Assembly (NCBI GenBank): GCA_963784065.1
Contig: CAWAQA010000004.1
Location: 248,001-312,000 of the forward strand
Source of the DNA: CAWAQA01 sp963784065
GTDB taxonomy: Bacteria > Acidobacteriota > Vicinamibacteria > Vicinamibacterales > UBA2999
DNA: 64,000 bases
Direction of reading: 5' to 3'
Shown here: positions 1-7,934 of the stretch, in pieces
How the letters are laid out: every line of letters starts with the position of its first letter
How positions within the stretch are numbered: the stretch's first letter is position 1
The notes under the pieces: model-generated
What the model was told of the DNA's origin: nothing
Seen by the model: the letters and a program-made list of their open reading frames with translations, nothing else
Databases searched by the model: none
Program-made: the position numbers and the translations under genes

Positions 1-278
1 AAGACACGCATGTGCTCCTGCAGCGCCGCCACGAGGTTCGGCAGGAACTGCACCGGCACCACGACCCGGGCCCGCACGGGCGCCTTGACGAGATGATTCG
101 TCTCCGCTTCCTTGACTTCCTTTTCCGAGAGCGGCATCACCTCGCAGAAGGTCAGCGTGAAGTCGAACGGGGTATGGGCAATCGAGCAGAAGTTGGCATA
201 GATGCGAGGCTCGCCTGGCTGCTCGTCGGGGATGATGGTGAAATTGATCTGTTTGCGATCGTCGGCCTTTTCGCTCAT
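1..278 (-). CDS. DUF3467 family protein (partial, C-terminus beyond window)
   Basis: This is a small conserved bacterial protein of unknown function; the left edge of the window cuts it and about 92 residues remain from the ATG at 278. The start is charged (MSEKADDRKQINF). The visible end has the strand-helix pattern typical of the family, RARVVVPVQF followed by a helix with AALQEH. The start codon lies 3 nt after the lexA stop, so the two are almost certainly cotranscribed. No catalytic or metal-binding motif is visible in this part. The family assignment rests on overall resemblance; no function is claimed. Confidence 0.75.
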   Translation of the reverse strand, partial: MSEKADDRKQINFTIIPDEQPGEPRIYANFCSIAHTPFDFTLTFCEVMPLSEKEVKEAETNHLVKAPVRARVVVPVQFLPNLVAALQEHMRV

Positions 279-281
279 AGG

Positions 282-887
282 TCAGTATCTTCGCATCACT
301 CCGACCACCACGCCCTGCACTTGCACCTGATCGGGATCGACCATGATCGGCTGCATCGCCGGATTGGCCGGCTGGAGCCGCACCTTGCCGTTCTCGCGAT
401 AAAACTTCTTCAACGTGACGTCGAAGCCGCCGACCAGGGCGATGACCATCTCGCCGTTGTCCACCGACTTGCGATCCTCGACGATGACGAAATCGCCGTC
501 GCGAATCTGCTCGTCGATCATCGAGTCGCCCTTGACGCGCAGGACGTAGCTGTCGCGCTTGCCGACCAGGCCTTCGGGTACCGCGATGGTTTCGCTGCTG
601 GCGATGGCCTCGATCGGCGCGCCGGCGGCGACGAATCCGAGGAGCGGCAGTTCGAGCGAGCGTCCGCCCACGCGGGTGGGGACCAGCTCGACCGAGCGGC
701 TCCGGTTCCACGCGCGCCGGATGAACCCTTTCTCCTGCAGGTTCGTCAGGTGCTTGTGGACGGTCGCGAGCGACGACAGGTTGAAGCGCCGGCCAATCTC
801 CTCGAGACTGGGCGCGTACCCGTGTTGCGCGATGAACTCGTTGAGGTAATCGAGGATCTCACGCTGACGTTTGGTGAGCGGAAGCAC
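282..887 (-). CDS. lexA: LexA repressor (SOS response, S24 autoprotease)
   Basis: LexA represses DNA-repair genes and cleaves itself when RecA filaments form. The 201-residue product has an N-terminal winged helix (about 1-65; TKRQREILDYL and the recognition region SLATVHKHL) and a C-terminal S24 peptidase domain. The self-cleavage site is Ala88-Gly89 (VAAGA), the nucleophile Ser122 (GDSM) and the general base Lys160 (VTLKK). The GTG start at 887 is chosen because AAAGGAGG sits just upstream and the protein then begins at the usual LexA position; a further upstream ATG at 956 would add 23 atypical residues and cover the promoter. The DUF3467 gene follows 3 nt downstream. All catalytic residues are present, so it should be functional. 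Confidence 0.95.
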   Translation of the reverse strand: MLPLTKRQREILDYLNEFIAQHGYAPSLEEIGRRFNLSSLATVHKHLTNLQEKGFIRRAWNRSRSVELVPTRVGGRSLELPLLGFVAAGAPIEAIASSETIAVPEGLVGKRDSYVLRVKGDSMIDEQIRDGDFVIVEDRKSVDNGEMVIALVGGFDVTLKKFYRENGKVRLQPANPAMQPIMVDPDQVQVQGVVVGVMRRY

Positions 888-927
888 GGCCTCCTCCTTT
901 CGCCCCTCATTCGGCCGAGGTGGCGTG

Positions 928-956
928 ACTATATGCGAACAGAAGGCGAAAATCAA
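928..956 (-). promoter_or_regulatory. lexA promoter with possible SOS-type operator
   Basis: On the minus strand there is a -35 TTGATT (951-956), a 17-bp spacer and a -10 TATAGT (928-933), 41 bp upstream of the lexA GTG. Inside the spacer the plus strand reads GAAC-N7-GAAA (937-951). That is one base away from the GAAC-N7-GAAC direct repeat bound by alphaproteobacterial LexA. Autoregulation is normal for LexA, so this is a candidate operator. The promoter is read directly from sequence; the operator assignment is inference. Confidence 0.55.
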
Positions 957-1070
957 GAAGGGTGCTACACTCCAAAAACGCTCGACCCAGCGGGCAGCGT
1001 TCAGCGCATCTCACGGCAAGCTGCCGGCTTCCCGCTGTCGGCTCGCGTGGGCAGTTCTGTGAGGCGAATC

Positions 1071-1688
1071 ATGGCCTTCCGTTCACGCCAACTCGGTTTG
1101 ATCCTGCTCGTGGGCGCGGCGCTCGTTCCGCTGCAGGCCGCTACGGTCTCGCGCCAGAACGCCGACCTCTTCGCGAAGAAGATCGTTCAGATCCAGGAAC
1201 AGGGGACGCAGGTCCAGGCGACCGGTGACCGCCGCGCCGCCCAGCGGCGCACGCCGGTCACCGAGGACGAGGTGAATTCCTGGTTCACCTACCGCGCGCA
1301 GCCGGTGCTGCCCGCGGGCGTCTCGCAGCCGCAGGTCACCATCGTCGGCCAGGGCAAGGTGACAGGGCAGGCGACGGTCGATCTCGAGGCGATCGGCAAG
1401 CGGCGCAGCAGCGGCGGCACGTTCGATCCGTGGAGCTATCTTGGCGGGCGCGTGCCGGTCATCGTCAACGGCGTCCTTCACACACAGAACGGCCGCGGCC
1501 GATTCGAGGTGGAGAGCGCGGAAGTCTCCGGCGTCCCGGTCCCGAAGAACCTGCTGCAGGAGCTCCTCAGTTACTATTCGCGCACGCCCGAGAACCCGGA
1601 AGGCATCAGCCTCGACGAGGGCTTCGAGCTGCCGGCGAACATCGACACGATCGAAGTCGGTCAGGGGCAGGCGGTCGTCGTTCAATAG
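1071..1688 (+). CDS. secreted protein of unknown function
   Basis: This 205-residue protein starts with a clear signal peptide (MAFRSRQLGLILLVGAALV, cleavage near QAA-TV), so it is exported. The mature part contains EDEVNSWFTY (about 65-75), a central glycine-rich WSYLGGRVPV segment and an acidic C-terminus (EGISLDEGFELP). No enzyme motif is visible and I do not recognise a named family. It may be a lipid- or ligand-binding envelope protein, but that is only a guess from its size and export. The ATG at 1071 places the signal peptide at the very start. It lies between lexA (divergent) and recG and has a different role from both as far as can be seen. Confidence 0.7.
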   Translation: MAFRSRQLGLILLVGAALVPLQAATVSRQNADLFAKKIVQIQEQGTQVQATGDRRAAQRRTPVTEDEVNSWFTYRAQPVLPAGVSQPQVTIVGQGKVTGQATVDLEAIGKRRSSGGTFDPWSYLGGRVPVIVNGVLHTQNGRGRFEVESAEVSGVPVPKNLLQELLSYYSRTPENPEGISLDEGFELPANIDTIEVGQGQAVVVQ

Positions 1689-1815
1689 CCGGCAGCGCGC
1701 AGCGGGCAGGGCGGATGGTTTGCGACAACGGTGCCCGATTGAAACGCCTCGCACCGCCGCGCGGGGTCATGTTCACTGCTAGCTGCCTGCTGCCGGCTGC
1801 GCGCTCGTTCGTGCC

Positions 1816-3903
1816 TTGAGTCTCGATTTCCTCCACACCCCGCTCCAGTTCCTGAAAGGCGTCGGTCCGCGCAAGGCGGCGGATCTCAAGCGCGCCGGTC
1901 TCCACACGGTCGAAGACCTCCTCTATCGGCTGCCGTTCCGGTATGAAGATCGCAGCCGGATGCAGCCGATTGCCTCGTTGCGGCCCGGCAACAAGGCCGC
2001 GGTGCTGGGAGAAGTGAAGAGCGCGCGCCTGGCCACCACGCGGCGGCGCGGGTTCACGATCTTCCACGCCGCGGTCGGCGACGCGAGCGGCACGATCCGC
2101 TGCACGTGGATGAACCAGAAGTTCCTCGCCGACATCCTCAAGCCGCATCAGCAGGTCGTCATCTTTGGCGACGTCAAGCTCGACTCCTCCGGGCTGCATT
2201 TCATGAACCCGGAGTTCGAGCTGATTGCCGACGATCTGGCTGGCGTCCACACGGGCCGCATCGTGCCGTTCTACGAAAAGACCGGCATGGTGACGCCCAA
2301 CATGCAGCGGAAGCTCGTGCGTCAGGCGCTCGACGACCTGCCGGAAGACATCACCGACGCCCTGCCGCCGGATCTTCGCGCGCGGCGCGAGCTCATGCCG
2401 CGGCGCCCGGCGCTCGTCAACGCGCACTTTCCGCCGAACGAGCTGTCCCTCGAGCAGCTGAATGCCTTCCGCACGCCGGCGCAGCGGCGGCTCATCTTCG
2501 AGGAGTTCTTCCTCTACCAGATCGGCCACGCCTGGCGGCGGCATGCGACCAGCACCGAGCTGAAGCCGTTCGCGTTGAAGGTGGACGACCGAATTCGTGC
2601 GTCGTGCGCGAAGATCCTGCCGTTCAAGCTGACGCCCGGGCAGCGGCAGGCGCTCAAGGAGATCGTCGAAGACATGCTGCTGCCGCAGCCGATGCACCGG
2701 CTGCTGCAGGGCGACGTCGGCGCGGGCAAGACGATCGTGGCGCTGCTGGCCGCGATCGTCGCGATGGAAAACGGCCTGCAGGTGGCGTTCATGGCGCCGA
2801 CCGAGATCCTCGCCGTGCAGCACTACGGCAACATCGCGCGGCTGCTGTCGCAGTCGCGCTTCCGCGTCGACCTGCTCACCGGCAGCACGCCCGGCCTGCA
2901 CAAGCACACGCTGCACGCGCACGTCGAACGCGGGACGACGAACCTCATCGTCGGGACGCACGCGCTCGTGCAGGAACGGGTCAGGTTCAACACGCTCGGC
3001 CTCGTGGTGATCGACGAGCAGCACCGGTTTGGCGTGGCGCAGCGCGCCGCGCTGCGCGCCAAGGGCCTGCGGCCTGACGTGTTGCTGATGACCGCCACGC
3101 CGATTCCGCGGACGCTCGCCCTGACCGACTACAGCGAGCTGGACGTGTCGAAGATCCCGGATCTGCCGCCGGGGCGGAAGCCGGTGCGGACGTGGGTGAA
3201 GCCCGAGTCGCGGCGCGACGAAATCTATGCGCTGCTGCGCGAGCAGCTCGACGCCGGCCGCCAGGGTTACATCATCTACCCGCTCGTCGAGGAGTCCGAG
3301 AAGATCGACCTCAAGTCGGCCACGGAGATGGCCGACCACCTCCAGGCGGAAGTGTTTCCCGCGTATCGCGTCGCGCTGCTGCACGGGCGCATGAAGCAGG
3401 ATGCCAAGGACCGCGTCATGCACGCGTTCGCAGCCGGGCAGATCCACCTCCTCGTCTCGACGACCGTCGTCGAAGTCGGCGTGGACGTGGCCAACGCGTC
3501 GATCATGGTGGTCGAGCACGCCGAGCGCTTCGGCCTGTCGCAGCTCCACCAGCTGCGCGGCCGCGTCGGACGCGGCGAGTGGGAGTCTCACTGCATCCTG
3601 ATGTACCAGGCGCCGTGGACCGATGACGCGCGCGAGCGCCTGAAGGCGCTGGCGTCCACGAGCGACGGCTTCGCGATCGCCGAGCGGGACCTGGAGCTGC
3701 GGGGCGCCGGCGACTTCTTCGGCACCCGTCAGTCCGGGCTGCCGAAGCTGCGGACCGGCGACATGGTGCGTGACCGCGACATCATGGAGGCCGCCCACGC
3801 GGAGGCGCGCCAGCTCGTGGCGGAGGGTGGGCTGAGCGCCGAGCTGCTCACGTTCGTGCAGGAGCAGTGGCAGGATCAGTTCGGGTTGATCGAGGTGGGG
3901 TAG
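1816..3903 (+). CDS. recG: ATP-dependent DNA helicase RecG
   Basis: RecG remodels stalled replication forks and drives branch migration of Holliday junctions. The 695-residue protein begins with the helix-hairpin-helix-like FLKGVGPRKAADLKRAG and a wedge/OB domain. Helicase motifs follow: Walker A GDVGAGKT (about 298-305), motif II DEQH (about 399), motif III TATPIPRT and motif VI QLRGRVGRG. The C-terminal FGTRQSGLP is the RecG-specific TRG-type tail. The only usable start is TTG at 1816: an in-frame stop lies at 1780 and no ATG or GTG occurs before the fold begins. No strong Shine-Dalgarno is visible. Length and motif order match intact family members. Confidence 0.96.
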   Translation: MSLDFLHTPLQFLKGVGPRKAADLKRAGLHTVEDLLYRLPFRYEDRSRMQPIASLRPGNKAAVLGEVKSARLATTRRRGFTIFHAAVGDASGTIRCTWMNQKFLADILKPHQQVVIFGDVKLDSSGLHFMNPEFELIADDLAGVHTGRIVPFYEKTGMVTPNMQRKLVRQALDDLPEDITDALPPDLRARRELMPRRPALVNAHFPPNELSLEQLNAFRTPAQRRLIFEEFFLYQIGHAWRRHATSTELKPFALKVDDRIRASCAKILPFKLTPGQRQALKEIVEDMLLPQPMHRLLQGDVGAGKTIVALLAAIVAMENGLQVAFMAPTEILAVQHYGNIARLLSQSRFRVDLLTGSTPGLHKHTLHAHVERGTTNLIVGTHALVQERVRFNTLGLVVIDEQHRFGVAQRAALRAKGLRPDVLLMTATPIPRTLALTDYSELDVSKIPDLPPGRKPVRTWVKPESRRDEIYALLREQLDAGRQGYIIYPLVEESEKIDLKSATEMADHLQAEVFPAYRVALLHGRMKQDAKDRVMHAFAAGQIHLLVSTTVVEVGVDVANASIMVVEHAERFGLSQLHQLRGRVGRGEWESHCILMYQAPWTDDARERLKALASTSDGFAIAERDLELRGAGDFFGTRQSGLPKLRTGDMVRDRDIMEAAHAEARQLVAEGGLSAELLTFVQEQWQDQFGLIEVG

Positions 3904-3997
3904 TCGTCCGGTCTGACGGATCTACCGGTCTGCAGCTCGGTCGCGAGACTGCGACGGCCTGCAGACCGTAGCTCCGAAGACCGGTAGACTGGCCATC

Positions 3998-4540
3998 GTG
4001 AGAATCATCGCCGGGCGCTTCAAGGGACGGCGGCTGAAGACGCCGTCGTGGGACGGCCTGCGACCGACCTCCGACAAGCTGCGCGAGACGCTCTTCAACA
4101 TCCTGGCGCCGCGGGTTGACGGCGCGCGCGTGCTCGACGGGTACGCGGGGACGGGGGCCGTGGGTATCGAGGCGCTGAGCCGCGGCGCGGCGCACGTCGA
4201 GTTCGTGGAGCAGAATCGCCGCGCAACTGCGCTGATCCGGCAGAACCTCGCGGCCTGCGGCGTGGAGCAGGGCTATACTATCCACTGCGGCGAGATCGTC
4301 TCCGCGTTGCGCCGGTTGCCGGCCGACGCGCGATTCGACCTGATCCTGCTGGATCCGCCGTACGACGCAGAGAACGTCGCGGATGCGCTCGGCGCCGCAG
4401 CGTCACGGCTGGCCGAAGGCGGCGTCCTGGTGCTCGAACGCGCCACGCGCCGCGAGCCCGAACTACCGGAGGCGCTGACGCGCGTCCGGGACGTGACGTC
4501 CGGAGACAGCACGCTGACATTCATGAAAGCGCAACGATGA
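3998..4540 (+). CDS. rsmD: 16S rRNA (guanine(966)-N2)-methyltransferase RsmD
   Basis: RsmD methylates G966 of 16S rRNA in the small ribosomal subunit using SAM. The 180-residue protein shows the family start MRIIAGRFKGRRL, the SAM-binding loop VLDGYAGTGAVGIEAL (about 45-60) and the N-methyltransferase motif DPPY (119-122). The GTG start at 3998 gives the canonical N-terminus. The 3' end overlaps the coaD start in an ATGA arrangement, so the pair is translationally coupled; rsmD-coaD is a common bacterial pairing. Confidence 0.95.
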   Translation: MRIIAGRFKGRRLKTPSWDGLRPTSDKLRETLFNILAPRVDGARVLDGYAGTGAVGIEALSRGAAHVEFVEQNRRATALIRQNLAACGVEQGYTIHCGEIVSALRRLPADARFDLILLDPPYDAENVADALGAAASRLAEGGVLVLERATRREPELPEALTRVRDVTSGDSTLTFMKAQR

Positions 4541-5052
4541 AGCCGCATGGGCCGCCGAACGGCCGTCTTGCGATCTTCCCCGGCTCGTTCGACCCGCTGA
4601 CGAACGGGCATGTGGACATCATTCTCCGCAGCGCGCACCTGTTCGAGCGGATCATCGTCTCGGTGCTGGTGAACGCGGAGAAGAAGCCCCTGTTCACGGC
4701 CGACGAACGGGTGGCGATCATCCGCGAGGTGTTCCGGGAGTATCCGAACATCGAGGTGGACACCTTCGCCGGACTGCTGGTGGACTACGCGCGCCGCCGG
4801 CGGGCCAGCGCCATCGTGCGCGGATTGCGGGCGGTGTCGGACTTCGAGTACGAGTTTCAGATGGCACTCATGAACCGGCATCTCGAGCCGACGCTCGAGA
4901 CGGTCTTCATGATGCCGGCCGAGCAGTACACTTACCTGAGCTCGCGACTGATCAAGGAAGTGTTCAGCCTCGGCGGGGAAGTGCGAGGCCTGGTGCCGGC
5001 GGCGGTGGAAACCTGGATGCGCCGGAAGCACGACGTCGGTGTGAAGACGTAG
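4537..5052 (+). CDS. coaD: phosphopantetheine adenylyltransferase
   Basis: This is the penultimate enzyme of coenzyme A synthesis, transferring AMP from ATP to 4'-phosphopantetheine to make dephospho-CoA. The 171-residue protein carries the nucleotidyltransferase signature GSFDPLTNGH (16-25), the RGLRAVSDFEYEFQMALMNR substrate-binding stretch and a C-terminal LSSRLIKE segment corresponding to the family's second nucleotide-binding motif. It overlaps rsmD by 4 nt (ATGA) and ends 12 nt before the aminotransferase start, so the three genes are probably one operon. Confidence 0.96.
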   Translation: MKPHGPPNGRLAIFPGSFDPLTNGHVDIILRSAHLFERIIVSVLVNAEKKPLFTADERVAIIREVFREYPNIEVDTFAGLLVDYARRRRASAIVRGLRAVSDFEYEFQMALMNRHLEPTLETVFMMPAEQYTYLSSRLIKEVFSLGGEVRGLVPAAVETWMRRKHDVGVKT

Positions 5053-5064
5053 GAGCGAAACGTA

Positions 5065-6261
5065 ATGGGTATTCTTGCACAGCGCATGGCGCAGGTGTCG
5101 GTGTCGGCCACGCTGAAGGCGGCCGCAGAGGCGGAGCGTCTCCGCCGCGCCGGGTTCAACGTCGTCGATTTCACGGCGGGCGAGCCGGACTTTTCGACGC
5201 CGGAGCACGTCAAGGCCGCGGGCAAGGCGGCCATCGACGCCAACTTCACGCGATATACGCCGGCGCCGGGCATTCCCGAGCTGCGTCAGGCGATCGCCAC
5301 CCGCTACAAGGCCCAGTACGACATCGACGTGACGCAGGCGGAGGTGCTGGTGACCGTCGGTGGCAAGCAGGCGCTCTTCAACACGGCGCTGGCGCTCATC
5401 AATCCCGGCGACGAGGTCATCACGCACGCGCCGTGCTGGCCGACGATCCCGGAGCAGGTCAAGCTGGTGGGCGGCGTGCCGGTGATCGTGCAGACCCGCT
5501 CCGACGACGGGTTCCTCGTGAATGCGGAGCGGATGATTGCGGCGATCACGCCGAAGACGAAGGCGATCATCATCAACTCGCCGGCGAATCCGACCGGCGC
5601 GCTCGTCGACGAGGCCACGCTGTCCGCGATCACGGCGGCGGCGGCGGCGCGCGGCATCTGGATGATTCTCGACCTCTGCTACGAGCAGCTGATCTACGAA
5701 GACGTGCCGCACAATCTGCCGCGGGTGCTGTTCGAGAAGCACCGCGATCGGACGGTCCTGGCCGGATCGGCGTCGAAGTCGTACGCCATGACGGGATGGC
5801 GCTGCGGCTGGACCATCGCGCCGAAGGAGCTGACCGCGGCCTTCAACATCATTCAGGGACAGTCCACGTCCAACGTCACCTCCATCACGCAGAAGGCGGT
5901 GCTGGCTGCGTTGACAGAGTCGCAGGACGCGGTCGCCGTGATGCTGAACGAATATCGGGTGCGGCGCGACAACATCCACGCGTGGCTCACGGCGAACCCG
6001 TTGATCAAGTGCGTGAAGCCAAAGGGCGCCTTCTACCTCTTCCCGGACATCTCGGGCCTGCTGTCACCCGACGGGCTCAAGACGTCCGCCGAGTTCGCCG
6101 AGGCGCTGCTCGAGAAGGAACACGTCGCCGTGACGGCCGGCGAGGGGTTCGACGCACCGGGCTACCTGCGCATCTCGTACGCGACGTCGATGGATCAGTT
6201 GCGCGAGGGCGCGACGCGGATCCTGCGCTTCGCGGAGTCGTTGCAGCCGGCACGGGCGTAG
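5065..6261 (+). CDS. PLP-dependent aspartate aminotransferase (class I/II)
   Basis: The 398-residue fold type I aminotransferase probably interconverts aspartate and oxaloacetate with 2-oxoglutarate as partner. It has the family N-terminus with DFTAGEPDFSTPEH, the PLP-anchoring NSPANPTGA region and the Schiff-base lysine K238 in SASKSYAMTGWR. Arginines near the C-terminus (GYLRISYAT) fit binding of the substrate carboxylate. An AGGAG Shine-Dalgarno lies 8 nt before the ATG. It resembles the thermophilic/Bacillus AspB subgroup more than E. coli AspC; broader substrate range (prephenate, alanine) cannot be excluded. Confidence 0.9.
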   Translation: MGILAQRMAQVSVSATLKAAAEAERLRRAGFNVVDFTAGEPDFSTPEHVKAAGKAAIDANFTRYTPAPGIPELRQAIATRYKAQYDIDVTQAEVLVTVGGKQALFNTALALINPGDEVITHAPCWPTIPEQVKLVGGVPVIVQTRSDDGFLVNAERMIAAITPKTKAIIINSPANPTGALVDEATLSAITAAAAARGIWMILDLCYEQLIYEDVPHNLPRVLFEKHRDRTVLAGSASKSYAMTGWRCGWTIAPKELTAAFNIIQGQSTSNVTSITQKAVLAALTESQDAVAVMLNEYRVRRDNIHAWLTANPLIKCVKPKGAFYLFPDISGLLSPDGLKTSAEFAEALLEKEHVAVTAGEGFDAPGYLRISYATSMDQLREGATRILRFAESLQPARA

Positions 6262-6301
6262 CGCCGCAGCCGGCGACCCGCAGCTCACGTGTGTTGATGC
6301 A

Positions 6302-6325
6302 GAGGCCGACCTTCAGGTCGGCCTC
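6302..6325. repeat. intergenic palindrome, GGCCGACC-TTCA type
   Basis: There is a perfect 10-bp stem (6302-6311 with 6316-6325) around a TTCA loop, in the 132-bp gap between the aminotransferase and the GlcD gene. The same core recurs at 18922-18939 and, degraded, at 23226-23269. It has no T-run, so it is not a classical terminator on either strand. It looks like a REP-type element. Confidence 0.85.
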
Positions 6326-6393
6326 GCTGGCTTCGAGGCCGGACTCTATCGGATACGCGGCGACACACGTGACCTTACGAGCAGTCAAGCGCC

Positions 6394-7776
6394 GTGCGCC
6401 TTTCAGACGCTTTCCTCGACTCCCTTCGCTCCATCCTGCCGTCGGAGTTCGTCCGCGCGGACGCGGCCTCGCTGGCGGAGTACGGCGTGGACGCCCTTGG
6501 GAAGGGCGCTCGTCCCGACCTCGTCGTCCTTCCCGCGAACACCGGTGAAATCTCCCGCATCGCGAAGCTCTGCACAGACCAGTTCGTGCCTCTCGTCGTT
6601 CGCGGCGCGGGCACGGGATACACAGGGGGCGCGGTCCCCACCAGCGGCGGTGTCGTGCTCTCGATGGAACGGTTGAACCGTATCCTCGACATCGATGAAA
6701 CGAACCTGCTTGCCGTGGTCGAGCCCTGCGTGATCACCGCCGACCTGCAGCGCGCGGTCGAGCAGGTTGGGCTGTTCTATCCTCCCGACCCGGCCAGCCT
6801 CGAGAAGTCCTCCATGGGAGGCAACGTCGCCGAATGCGCCGGGGGTCCGCGCGCGTTCAAGTACGGCACGACGAAGCGCTATGTGCTGGCGCTCGAGGCG
6901 GTGCTGCCCACGGGGGAGATCATCCACACCGGTTCGAAGGCCGTGAAGAACGTGGTCGGCTACGACCTGACGCAGCTCCTCGTGGGCTCCGAGGGCACCC
7001 TGGCGATCATCACGAAGATCACCGTGCGCCTTGTTCCGCGGCCTCCTGCATACGCGACGCTTCGCGCCACGTTCGCCGGCGTCCAGGCCGCCGTGGACGC
7101 CGTGTCAGCGATCATCGAGCGCCGCGTCGTGCCTGCCGCCATCGAGCTGATCGACGCCGACACGCTGCAGGCGATCGCCGCGCATACCGGCCGCGCGATG
7201 GCGCCGGCCGGCACCGGCGCGCTGCTCATCGTGGAAGCCGACGGCAGCGCGCCGGCCGTCGCCGAGGACATCGCTCGCGTCGCCGACGCCTGCAGGGACG
7301 CGGGCGCAACCGACATCATCCGTGCCGCCAGCGACATGGAGCGTGACGAGATCTGGGCGGTGCGGCGACAAGGGTCACTGGCGCTGAGGGCGACCGGCCT
7401 TCTCAAGATCAACCACGACGTTGTCGTCCCGCGCGGCCGCGTGCCCGAACTGTTCGCCGTCGTCGAGGCCATCAAGCGCGACTATCGCCTGCGCGTCGCA
7501 TCCTTCGGCCATGCCGGCGACGGCAACATTCACGTCAACCTCATGGTGGACGCGAAGAACGACGACGAGATGGCGCGCGCGAAGGAGGCCGAACGTGTCC
7601 TCTTCGAGCGCGTCGTGGCGCTGGAAGGGTCGATCAGCGGCGAGCACGGGATCGGCTTCGCGAAAAAGCCGTACATCTCCCTCGAGTTGTCAGAAGTGGA
7701 GATCGCACTGATGAAGCGCGTCAAGGCCGCCTTCGATCCGGCCGGCATCCTGAATCCAGGCAAGATATTTCCGTAA
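6394..7776 (+). CDS. FAD-linked oxidase, GlcD-like (glycolate/D-lactate dehydrogenase catalytic subunit)
   Basis: The 460-residue flavoenzyme belongs to the VAO/PCMH superfamily. The N-terminal FAD-binding domain includes RGAGTGYTGGAVPT (about 70-83), SSMGGNVAECAGG and VVGYDLTQLLVGSEGTLA. The C-terminal FAD-oxidase C domain has the metal/substrate motif FGHAGDGNIHVN and the EHGIGFAKKPY stretch. This architecture oxidises D-2-hydroxyacids such as glycolate or D-lactate. No GlcE or GlcF subunit is adjacent, so it may act alone, as D-lactate dehydrogenases do. The GTG start at 6394 gives the typical N-terminus. The exact substrate cannot be read from sequence. Confidence 0.9.
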   Translation: MRLSDAFLDSLRSILPSEFVRADAASLAEYGVDALGKGARPDLVVLPANTGEISRIAKLCTDQFVPLVVRGAGTGYTGGAVPTSGGVVLSMERLNRILDIDETNLLAVVEPCVITADLQRAVEQVGLFYPPDPASLEKSSMGGNVAECAGGPRAFKYGTTKRYVLALEAVLPTGEIIHTGSKAVKNVVGYDLTQLLVGSEGTLAIITKITVRLVPRPPAYATLRATFAGVQAAVDAVSAIIERRVVPAAIELIDADTLQAIAAHTGRAMAPAGTGALLIVEADGSAPAVAEDIARVADACRDAGATDIIRAASDMERDEIWAVRRQGSLALRATGLLKINHDVVVPRGRVPELFAVVEAIKRDYRLRVASFGHAGDGNIHVNLMVDAKNDDEMARAKEAERVLFERVVALEGSISGEHGIGFAKKPYISLELSEVEIALMKRVKAAFDPAGILNPGKIFP

Positions 7777-7857
7777 GTCGTCGGGGCACTCCCTCTTCGG
7801 TTGTCCGTGCACGCCTGGGGGGCGTGCCGACGAATGACGTTGCGGAATCACCTGTAG

Positions 7858-7904
7858 GGCGGGTCTTTTCAGACCCGCCTCCCGCCGGGTCCAAAGGACC
7901 CGGC
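7858..7904. repeat. twin palindromes, GGGTC-loop-GACCC type
   Basis: Two adjacent hairpins occupy the gap between convergent genes. The first pairs GGCGGGTCT (7858-7866) with AGACCCGCC (7871-7879) around TTTC. The second pairs GCCGGGTCC (7884-7892) with GGACCCGGC (7896-7904) around AAA. The same type recurs at 22408-22480 upstream of the peroxiredoxin. The 158-bp gap holds no recognisable gene. They could help end transcription of the convergent genes but lack T-runs. Confidence 0.85.
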
Positions 7905-7934
7905 CTACGTTCGCACGGGTCGTACCGGCAAAGA

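Noticed and set aside
1606..3798. Long minus-strand open frame opposite recG
   Set aside because: Arg/His/Val-rich translation with no domain; it is the mirror of an intact, motif-complete recG in GC-rich DNA.
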